Origin: Mogibacterium sp.
GTDB taxonomy: Bacteria; Bacillota; Clostridia; Peptostreptococcales; Anaerovoracaceae
DNA: 12,886 nt
Assembly (NCBI GenBank): GCA_016775335.1
Contig: JAEUGJ010000010.1
Coordinates: 1 to 12,886, forward strand
Reading direction: 5' to 3'
Position 1 is the stretch's first letter. Each line of letters starts with the position of its first letter. The position numbers and the translations under genes were made by a program. Positions 1 through 5,837 of this stretch are shown piece by piece. Under the pieces are notes generated by a model that was given only the letters and a program-made list of their open reading frames with translations, was not told where the DNA came from and searched no databases.

Positions 1-45
1 CACTTGTCAACAACTTTTTCAAACTTTTTTCGAAAGGTTCGTTGT
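1..45 (-). promoter_or_regulatory. Upstream half of a strong leftward promoter (-35 box and A-rich UP-like tract)
   Basis: Read on the minus strand this stretch gives two A-rich runs (AAAAAAG, then GAAAAAG) followed by GTTGTTGACA. The TTGACA is a perfect -35 hexamer, the complement of bases 5-10. A-tracts just upstream of a perfect -35 resemble UP elements and are common in stable-RNA promoters of Bacillota. The matching -10 box would lie about 17 bases further left, outside the window, so the promoter cannot be confirmed here. It sits directly after the terminator of the upstream minus-strand gene, which fits the start of a new leftward transcription unit. Confidence 0.45.
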
Positions 46-71
46 AAAAGCAATTCCACGGAACGGAACGC

Positions 72-98
72 AAAATGCCGAAGTATATACCTCGGCAT
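72..98 (-). terminator. Intrinsic terminator of the surface-protein gene
   Basis: On the minus strand ATGCCGAGG pairs with CTTCGGCAT (one G-U pair) around a small AT loop, and a short T run (TTTT) follows. The hairpin starts about 40 bases after the stop codon at 139. The T tract is short, so termination may be partial. Confidence 0.6.
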
Positions 99-138
99 CT
101 CGCTTGATTTGCATATTCTCGGTTCCCTGAGAACTGTG

Positions 139-2400
139 CTATTTTACTTTTACCTTCTTAACGGATGACCACTTGCCGCTGTAGTTCTTGCCGCTGACTT
201 TCTTAACGGCGCATACCTTTATATAGTATGTCTTCTTGGATTTCAGCTTGCTGATGGTCTTCTTTACCGTCTTGCCGGATTTCACGGTTACGGTCTTCGC
301 ATTCTTGAACTTCTTGCTGGTGCTGTAGGTCACTTTGTAGGAGGTGGCGCCGCTGACCTTCTTATAGGTAGCGGTCACTTTCTTCTTGCCGGCCTTCAGC
401 TTGAGACCTTTCACCTGACCCGGCTTCTTTACCGTGGTCGGAGCAGGTTTTACATTCGTTTCATCGTCTTTCTTATTCGATGAACCATTCAGTTTTTCTT
501 CGGCCTTCTTGAGCTCTTCCTGGGTCTTCTTCAAAGAATTCTGGAGTTCCTCTATCTTCTTGTTCAGTTCTTCCAATTCCTTATTCGCCTTGGTGCACTC
601 TTTTTCCTTATCGGATAACTTCGTCTTGAGCTGATCTCTTTCTTTTTCTGCCTGTGTTAACTTCTCGTTCAGTGCAGTGTTATCCCCACTGCTTGCCTTC
701 AAATCTGCTTCTAGTTTTTCACACTCCTTGGTCTTTACATCCAAGGCATCCTGCAACTTCTTCTCTGCTTTCTGGCTGGCATCCAACTTCTTCTGAAGTT
801 CTGTCTGTGTATTCTGTGCCGTAGTCAGCTGGTTCTGAAAATCACTCTTTTCTTTCTTTACCTGTTCTAACTGTTCCTTCAGCGTCTTGTTGCTGCTCTC
901 GCTTTCAGTGAGCTTTTCCTCCTTATCTTTCAGTTCAGTATCCTTCTGCGCCAGTTGGTTTTTAAGGTCATCAATTTCGTCCTGTGCTTTCTTCAATTCT
1001 TCTTGAGCCTTCTTCATTTCTGCTTCTGTCTTGGCATTCTTGACGATTAATTCAGCCTTTTCGATTTTTGGATATACTTCCTCTAATGATTCTCTAACAC
1101 TGTATAAGTTAGTTAAAATTTCATTTTCAGCACTATCAAGATTTTCAAATTCCGAGTAAAAAGCTTCTTCCAGCCCTTTATTCTCTAACTCATCACGAAC
1201 CGCTTGTACTTCTTCCTCCAAACCTTCAGCTTTGTTGGTATACTCATTTATTGTGTTTTGTAGTTCTTCCTCGATATACTGAATCTTGCCTTTCGCCTCT
1301 GTCAATGATTTTTCTGCTACATCCGGATTTTCAATATTCTTATTAATCAACTCAGAAATTATTGATTGACATCTATACAATTCACGTGCATAAGAAGCTG
1401 CTTTTTTGTCTGCTTCGTTTTTTGTTTCTTCTATCTTTTCCTGCAGCGTTTGAATTTTTTCCTTCATACCTCTATATTCTAAGCTTTCATTTACACTCCA
1501 GGTTCCATCTTCATTTTTTTCAAGTTCATATCCATCCGCAACACAAATGCCAAGCGGTTGACGATCCAAAGTTCCTCCTTTAAGTTTAATCTTTCCACCA
1601 CCCGGAATCAAATCGCCCTTGAAATTACCGTTTGTAATCATGAGTCCGAAATAACCATCATCTGAATTCAAATCCGAGATTTCGATAGCACCGTCAATTG
1701 TTCCCGTTATGTTAATCGTTCCTCCTGTAAACGGCGATGCCTTCACATAGATTGCATGATTTCCACCTGATGCCTGGATATTGCTAGCGCCACCTATCTT
1801 GATATTATCCTCGTCGTAGGCATTGCTTTCTGCCTTATTCCATACCACATATTTGCACTTAGCATTTGCAGATGCATCAACAGTACAATCTTCAAAGTCA
1901 ATCATTCCGCAGTTCTTAATTCCCTTCTCCACCTCTGTGGAGATTTTTACTTTTCCATTCTTAAAACTGATGTAACCTTGGCCATCTGTTCCAGTATAAA
2001 AAGCCACGTTTTCCGAATCTTCATCATTCTCCACATCTTCCGTGGAAACGCTTTCAGTAATATCGTATGTATGTCCTTTCAAATCAATCCTTACTTCAGT
2101 ATTTTTGTTAATACACCCTTTTCCGCTAAAATCTTTATTTAAAGATATTTCAAGTGGTGCTGGACAACCGTCTGAATTTTCTTCTGCACTCCAAATTGGA
2201 TATGCTGCATCAATGGCTTCCTGCAGCGTGTCGTAATTTCCAACCACCTCATGATTGTAATCTTTCAGCGTCCACGGTGCATCAGAATTCTCCGTACCGT
2301 TATTCTCACCAGTTTCTCCTGCGAATACCATTGCTGGCATAAATGTCATCGTCATCACGACGGACAGAATGCCTGCCAACCATTTTCTTTTGGATTTCAT
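139..2400 (-). CDS. Secreted surface protein: beta-helix-like region, long coiled coil, C-terminal Fn3-like module
   Basis: The 753-residue product begins with a signal peptide: basic MKSKRK, a hydrophobic core, and a likely cleavage after VFA near residue 27. Residues about 40-300 are rich in short beta-strand repeats with Gly/Asn turns and end in GYELEKNEDGTWSV, the way many clostridial right-handed beta-helix surface proteins end. Residues about 305-645 are almost unbroken Glu/Lys/Leu heptads, a long coiled coil. A Pro/Thr linker (about 650-662) leads to a 90-residue lysine-rich fibronectin-III-like module at the C-terminus. No LPXTG motif or transmembrane tail is visible, so it may be released or held on the wall by the basic module. 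AGGAGG stands 5 bases before the ATG. The beta-helix and first half of the coiled coil are AT-richer than the 3' end (hand count: 17/60 G+C at 1081-1140, 31/60 at 301-360). An adhesin or structural role is plausible but unproven. Confidence 0.88.
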   Translation of the reverse strand: MKSKRKWLAGILSVVMTMTFMPAMVFAGETGENNGTENSDAPWTLKDYNHEVVGNYDTLQEAIDAAYPIWSAEENSDGCPAPLEISLNKDFSGKGCINKNTEVRIDLKGHTYDITESVSTEDVENDEDSENVAFYTGTDGQGYISFKNGKVKISTEVEKGIKNCGMIDFEDCTVDASANAKCKYVVWNKAESNAYDEDNIKIGGASNIQASGGNHAIYVKASPFTGGTINITGTIDGAIEISDLNSDDGYFGLMITNGNFKGDLIPGGGKIKLKGGTLDRQPLGICVADGYELEKNEDGTWSVNESLEYRGMKEKIQTLQEKIEETKNEADKKAASYARELYRCQSIISELINKNIENPDVAEKSLTEAKGKIQYIEEELQNTINEYTNKAEGLEEEVQAVRDELENKGLEEAFYSEFENLDSAENEILTNLYSVRESLEEVYPKIEKAELIVKNAKTEAEMKKAQEELKKAQDEIDDLKNQLAQKDTELKDKEEKLTESESSNKTLKEQLEQVKKEKSDFQNQLTTAQNTQTELQKKLDASQKAEKKLQDALDVKTKECEKLEADLKASSGDNTALNEKLTQAEKERDQLKTKLSDKEKECTKANKELEELNKKIEELQNSLKKTQEELKKAEEKLNGSSNKKDDETNVKPAPTTVKKPGQVKGLKLKAGKKKVTATYKKVSGATSYKVTYSTSKKFKNAKTVTVKSGKTVKKTISKLKSKKTYYIKVCAVKKVSGKNYSGKWSSVKKVKVK

Positions 2401-2473
2401 AGAATCCTCCTTCCATCCATTTCCTTTCTCTCTGTTCCGGCGAATCTTCTCCCGCCGAATGGCCTACAAATTA

Positions 2474-2503
2474 ATTCTAACCCCTCTATATTACTTCTGT
2501 CAT
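2474..2503 (-). promoter_or_regulatory. Candidate sigma-A promoter of the surface-protein gene
   Basis: On the minus strand ATGACA (complement of 2498-2503) and TAGAAT (complement of 2474-2479) are separated by 18 bases. Each differs from consensus at one position. It leaves a leader of roughly 65-70 bases before the ATG at 2400 and lies just downstream of the terminator of the preceding gene. Confidence 0.45.
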
Positions 2504-2528
2504 TTGATTCGCAGTTTAATTTTCCCAC

Positions 2529-2565
2529 AAAAAAAAGAAGCGGGGCATCCGGAGATGTCCGCTTC
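2529..2565 (-). terminator. Intrinsic terminator of the YeiH-family gene
   Basis: On the minus strand GAAGCGG pairs with CCGCTTC, with an inner CATC/GATG stem and a TCCG loop, followed by a run of eight T. It begins 38 bases past the stop codon at 2603 and separates this unit from the next minus-strand gene. Confidence 0.88.
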
Positions 2566-2602
2566 GATTTGCGTTTGCTTTTTTTCAGTTGTGGGCTCTT
2601 TC

Positions 2603-3637
2603 CTACCAGATGCCCATCACGTGCTGCATCAGCAGGCTCATGGCGGTGATGCCGGCCCAGCACACAGCACCCAGAGCGATTGGCTTGCCGCCGGATTTTA
2701 CCAGCTCCACCAGGTTGCTGTTCAGGCCGATGGCGGCCATGGCCATGGTGATGAAGAATTTGCTCAGCTCCTTCAGCGGTGCAAAGACATCTGCGGAGAC
2801 GCCCGCCATGCCCGCGATGGTGGTAATCACCGAAGCGATTACGAAATACAGAAGGAACATCGGAAATGCCCGCTTCAAGCTGAAATTGTTTTTACCGGAG
2901 CCGGAGGATTTGCGGGCGCGGTGGATGGCCAGACCCAGAGTGATTGGGATGATCGCCAGGGTTCGGGTGAGTTTTACCGTTACGGCCTTGTTCAGGGTTT
3001 CGGCGCCCAGGTTCCACATGCTGTCCCAAGTCGCGGCAGCCGCAGTAACCGAGGAGGTGTCGTTGATTGCCGTTCCCGCGAAAATACCGAAGGCCTCGCC
3101 GCTGTGGGTGTCGAAGCCGATGGCGGCGCCCAGCATCGGGAAGAAGATGGCCGCCAGCACGTTGAAAAAGAAGATGACGGAAATCGCCTGCGCCACCTCT
3201 TTGTCGTCGGCATCGATGACCGGTGCCGTTGCGGCGATGGCCGATCCGCCGCAGATGGAGGAACCCACGCCCACCAGGGTGGAAATGTTTCCCGGAATGC
3301 GCATTGCTTTGTGGAGCACCCATGCCAGAATCAGCGAGGTGGCGATGGTGCTGATGATAATCGGAAGGGACTGTCCGCCGGTGCGGAGAACCACGCCCAG
3401 GTCCATGCCGAAGCCCAGCAGCACTACCGCCGTCTGGAGGATGTACTTGGAAGTGAATTTAATCCCCTTCTTCGCTTTTCCCTGATCCTTCCAGAACAGG
3501 GCGATGATCATGCCCAGCAGAATTGCGATTACCGCGCTTCCCACCACCGGAAACTGTTTTCCGATGAACCATGCCGGCAGCGCCAGCAGGAAGCAGACCG
3601 CAAAGCCCGGGGCTTTCTCTTTAATCGTGTTGTTCAT
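2603..3637 (-). CDS. YeiH/UPF0324-family putative sulfate exporter (membrane protein)
   Basis: The 344-residue product is a polytopic membrane protein with about ten hydrophobic segments, the size usual for the YeiH (UPF0324, 'putative sulfate exporter') family. Family-like stretches are GFGMDLGVVLRTGG (75-88), the Gly/Ser-rich GVGSSICGGSAIAATAPVI (123-141) and GTAINDTSSVTAAAATWD (188-205). The family is annotated as exporting sulfate or related sulfur anions, mostly from weak evidence, so the substrate is uncertain. An in-frame ATG at 3652 would add five residues, but AAGGAG at 3644-3649 lies 6 bases before the ATG at 3637 and is the better start. The gene has its own promoter and terminator and stands alone. 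The LysR-type regulator often found beside yeiH in proteobacteria is absent. Confidence 0.87.
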   Translation of the reverse strand: MNNTIKEKAPGFAVCFLLALPAWFIGKQFPVVGSAVIAILLGMIIALFWKDQGKAKKGIKFTSKYILQTAVVLLGFGMDLGVVLRTGGQSLPIIISTIATSLILAWVLHKAMRIPGNISTLVGVGSSICGGSAIAATAPVIDADDKEVAQAISVIFFFNVLAAIFFPMLGAAIGFDTHSGEAFGIFAGTAINDTSSVTAAAATWDSMWNLGAETLNKAVTVKLTRTLAIIPITLGLAIHRARKSSGSGKNNFSLKRAFPMFLLYFVIASVITTIAGMAGVSADVFAPLKELSKFFITMAMAAIGLNSNLVELVKSGGKPIALGAVCWAGITAMSLLMQHVMGIW

Positions 3638-3643
3638 TTTACT

Positions 3644-3649
3644 CTCCTT
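3644..3649 (-). promoter_or_regulatory. Ribosome binding site deciding the YeiH start
   Basis: The minus strand reads AAGGAG, then AGTAAA, then the ATG at 3637. The alternative ATG at 3652 lies upstream of this Shine-Dalgarno sequence and has none of its own. Confidence 0.8.
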
Positions 3650-3689
3650 CATTCGTCCTATGCCGCCGGTTTCTCAAGGCGACTTTTCT

Positions 3690-3718
3690 ATTATAAGCCG
3701 AACCGGAGGTCTTGTAAA
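3690..3718 (-). promoter_or_regulatory. Sigma-A promoter of the YeiH-family gene
   Basis: On the minus strand TTTACA (complement of 3713-3718) is followed, after exactly 17 bases, by a perfect TATAAT (complement of 3690-3695). Spacing and distance to the ATG at 3637 (about 50 bases) are ideal. The arms CCGGTT (3666-3671) and AACCGG (3701-3706) flank the -10 box and might be an operator, but they are short and 29 bases apart. Confidence 0.75.
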
Positions 3719-3769
3719 ATCATATTTTGCGAATGGTCCCCGCCACTACCGAAGTCGCCGTCTTTGATG

Positions 3770-3775
3770 TATAAT
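3770..3775 (+). promoter_or_regulatory. Candidate -10 box for the first DMT transporter
   Basis: A perfect TATAAT lies 54 bases before the ATG at 3830. No good -35 hexamer is found 16-18 bases upstream, so this is a weak or activator-dependent promoter, or chance. Confidence 0.4.
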
Positions 3776-3829
3776 GTTCATCGTGTCCGAAAGATTATAA
3801 AAACGCATATAGATAGAAGGAAGAATCTC

Positions 3830-4741
3830 ATGAAACAATTCTGGTCCAAAACATCCACGCTGGTCATCACGGCCATTTTCTGCTGCACCCTGTGGGGCAG
3901 CGCCTATCCGTGCATCAAGGTCGGCTACCGCCTGTTCTCCATCGCCTCCGGTGACGTTCCCGGCCAGCTGTTTTTCGCCGGCTGCCGTTTTGCGCTAGCA
4001 GGAATCCTGGTGATTCTGGCGGGCAGTCTGCTGCAGAAGAAACTGCTTTTGCCGGAGAAATCCGATTGGAAGCCCATCACTGCGCTAGCCCTATTCCAGA
4101 CGATTCTGCAATATATCTTCTTTTATATGGGCCTGGCCCGCGCCTCGGCGGTGCGTTCCTCCATCATCAACGGCACCGGCGCCTTCGTGGCGATTCTGCT
4201 GGCGGTGTACATGTTCCGGCTGGAGAAAATGACGATAAAAAAATTCATCGGCTGCTTCCTGGGGTTTTCCGGGGTGCTCCTGGTGGAAACTGTCGGTCAG
4301 ACGGTGGATTTCGGCTTCGCATGGAACGGGGAAGGCTTCATCCTCCTTTCCGTGTTCGCCTCCTCCATGGCGTCGGTTTTGATTAAAATCTTCTCCCGGG
4401 ATCACAACCCGGTGCTTCTTTCCGGCTGGCAGTTTTTCACCGGCGGACTGGCCATGGCCGTTGTGGCCTTCTTTTTCGGCGGCCGAATGACGGTGGGAGC
4501 CCCAACCTCTCTTCTGCTGCTCCTTTACATGGCCTTCATCTCCTCCGCCGCCTACACACTGTGGGGCGTCCTGCTGAAATACCACCCGGTGAGCCACGTG
4601 ACGGTGTTCAATTTCGTCACCCCGGTGGCCGGGGTGCTTCTTTCTTCCGTCATCCTGTCGGAACACGGCGCACTGAACGGATCCGTCCTCATCGCTTTGG
4701 TGTTGGTGTGCGGCGGAATTCTGGTGGTCTCTCGGGAATAA
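3830..4741 (+). CDS. DMT-superfamily (EamA) transporter
   Basis: The 303-residue product has about ten hydrophobic helices arranged as two EamA repeats, the normal size and layout of drug/metabolite-type permeases. The N-terminal helix contains TLWGSAYPCIKVG, the WGS-type motif that opens EamA repeat 1. Repeat 2 starts near residue 160 and contains TLWGVLLKYHPVS and FNFVTPVAGVLLSSVILSE; the latter matches the usual 'P..a.l.g...l.E' motif near the end of EamA repeats. Substrates in this family are varied (amino acids, metabolites, drugs) and cannot be read from sequence. AGAAGGAAG precedes the ATG by a few bases. The open frame continues far upstream, but that part is antisense to the YeiH gene and is not used. 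No terminator follows, so some read-through into the next transporter is possible. Confidence 0.88.
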   Translation: MKQFWSKTSTLVITAIFCCTLWGSAYPCIKVGYRLFSIASGDVPGQLFFAGCRFALAGILVILAGSLLQKKLLLPEKSDWKPITALALFQTILQYIFFYMGLARASAVRSSIINGTGAFVAILLAVYMFRLEKMTIKKFIGCFLGFSGVLLVETVGQTVDFGFAWNGEGFILLSVFASSMASVLIKIFSRDHNPVLLSGWQFFTGGLAMAVVAFFFGGRMTVGAPTSLLLLLYMAFISSAAYTLWGVLLKYHPVSHVTVFNFVTPVAGVLLSSVILSEHGALNGSVLIALVLVCGGILVVSRE

Positions 4742-4757
4742 TTCATTGCGCAAAATA

Positions 4758-4787
4758 TTGCCCTCGATTCCCCCTCGGTGGTATAAT
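4758..4787 (+). promoter_or_regulatory. Candidate sigma-A promoter of the second DMT transporter
   Basis: TTGCCC (4758-4763) and a perfect TATAAT (4782-4787) are separated by 18 bases, in the gap between the two transporter genes. The leader to the ATG at 4880 would be about 85 bases. The pair of transporters therefore need not be a simple operon. Confidence 0.55.
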
Positions 4788-4865
4788 CTATGCGATGTTA
4801 CTGCTCATAAGGGGACGGGCGAAACATCTATGGTTACAAGAAAATGTTTTTGTCAGAGGATTTAC

Positions 4866-4871
4866 AGGGGG
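4866..4871 (+). promoter_or_regulatory. Ribosome binding site deciding the second transporter's start
   Basis: AGGGGG lies 8 bases before the ATG at 4880. The in-frame ATG at 4844, 12 codons upstream, has no purine-rich Shine-Dalgarno at the right distance, and its extra residues (MFLSEDLQGVFE) are polar and unlike the start of an EamA permease. Confidence 0.7.
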
Positions 4872-4879
4872 TATTTGAG

Positions 4880-5752
4880 ATGACACAACGAAAAGCGGAG
4901 GCGCTGATTGCGCTTGGACTCACTTTACGGGGAACGTCGCTGCTGTTCAGCAAGCTGGCCATGCAAACCATCGGGCCGTTCACGCTGTGCGGCATTCGTT
5001 TCCTGATTTCATTTGCGGTGGTGGCGCTGATCTTTCACAAGCAGCTTCGCAGCTTTACCAAAAAGGAAGTATTCCACAGCGCAATTGTGGGTTTCTTCTA
5101 TTTCTGCTGCATGGCGTTCGAGCTGCTGGGACTTCGGACGACACCGTCCTCCACAACTGCTTTTATTGAAAATACATCGGTGGTCATCGTACCGCTGCTG
5201 GCGGCAATCGTATACCGCCGGCTACCGAAACGCATGGATATCCTGTGTGCGCTGATCGCCCTCGCCGGCATCGCGCTCATGACCTTGAAGGGCAGCAGGC
5301 TGGCATTTACGCCGGGAGAACTGCTGGTCTTCGGCGGTGCGGTGAGCTACGCGATTACCGTCGTGGTCATGGACATGGTTACGGTGGATGACAACCCGCT
5401 GAACATCGGAGTTTTCCATCTGTTCTTCATCGGATTCTTCAGCTTGCTGGCGGCGTTTATCTTCGAGGATTTCACCATCCCGACATCCGCGCCGGAGTGG
5501 GGTGCGATTCTGTACCTGGCACTGGTGTGCGGCGCCATCGGTTTCACGATTCAGCCGGTGGGGCAGAAATACACCACGCCGGAGCGGGCCAGCCTGTACG
5601 TGGCGACCAATCCGCTGGCGGCGGTTGTTCTGGGCGTGATTTTCCTGGGCGAGCGGTTCACCTTTCTGGGAATCATCGGCTGCGGATTAATTCTGCTGAG
5701 CATTTTCCTGCCGGCTGCGCTTGAGAACGGACTGGCGAAGAAGAAGGCGTAG
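4880..5752 (+). CDS. DMT-superfamily (EamA) transporter, second copy
   Basis: The 290-residue product again has about ten hydrophobic segments in two EamA repeats. Repeat 1 covers roughly residues 8-130 (including GIRFLISFAVVALIF and TTAFIENTSVVIVPLLAAIV). Repeat 2 starts near 140 and includes TPERASLYVATNPLAAVVLG and the closing FLGERFTFLGIIGCGLIL. The usual WGS/WGT at the start of repeat 1 is changed to LRGTSLLFSK, and the C-terminus ends in a short basic tail (LAKKKA). It is clearly diverged from the upstream transporter, so this is not a recent duplication. It ends in a shared terminator facing the helicase gene. Substrate unknown. Confidence 0.87.
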   Translation: MTQRKAEALIALGLTLRGTSLLFSKLAMQTIGPFTLCGIRFLISFAVVALIFHKQLRSFTKKEVFHSAIVGFFYFCCMAFELLGLRTTPSSTTAFIENTSVVIVPLLAAIVYRRLPKRMDILCALIALAGIALMTLKGSRLAFTPGELLVFGGAVSYAITVVVMDMVTVDDNPLNIGVFHLFFIGFFSLLAAFIFEDFTIPTSAPEWGAILYLALVCGAIGFTIQPVGQKYTTPERASLYVATNPLAAVVLGVIFLGERFTFLGIIGCGLILLSIFLPAALENGLAKKKA

Positions 5753-5770
5753 GGAATTTGATACAACGCT

Positions 5771-5837
5771 AAAACCCTGCAACGGTCTGATATGTGTCCA
5801 GGATTCCGGGTACATATCAGACCGCCGCAGGGTTTTT
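5771..5837. terminator. Bidirectional hairpin terminator between converging genes
   Basis: AAAACCCTGC (5771-5780) pairs with GCAGGGTTTT (5827-5836), and inside it GGTCTGATATGT (5784-5795) pairs with ACATATCAGACC (5812-5823). The two perfect stems of 10 and 12 bp are separated by an AAC/GCC internal loop. T runs follow in both directions, so it can stop the transporter gene (plus) and the helicase operon (minus). The last base of the helicase stop codon overlaps its right end. Confidence 0.88.

Noticed and set aside
600..1450. Internal nucleotide repeats of the coiled-coil region as a CRISPR or tandem array
   Set aside because: The similarity comes from recurring Glu/Lys/Leu codons of heptads; no fixed-length repeat or spacer structure is present.
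2589..3485. Plus-strand open frame of 298 codons
   Set aside because: It is an antisense shadow of the YeiH-family gene, with no ribosome binding site and no recognisable fold.
2369..3829. Long plus-strand open frame that continues into the first DMT transporter (790 codons in total)
   Set aside because: The first 487 codons are antisense to the surface-protein start and the YeiH gene, have low-complexity His/Gly/Arg-rich translation, and the transporter has its own ATG and Shine-Dalgarno at 3830.
4091..4753. Minus-strand open frame of 220 codons opposite the first transporter
   Set aside because: The His/Gln/Gly-rich translation is typical of an antisense shadow, and the plus strand encodes a clear EamA permease.
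4844..4879. Upstream ATG of the second transporter
   Set aside because: It has no Shine-Dalgarno and a polar extension, and a good site (AGGGGG) precedes the ATG at 4880.
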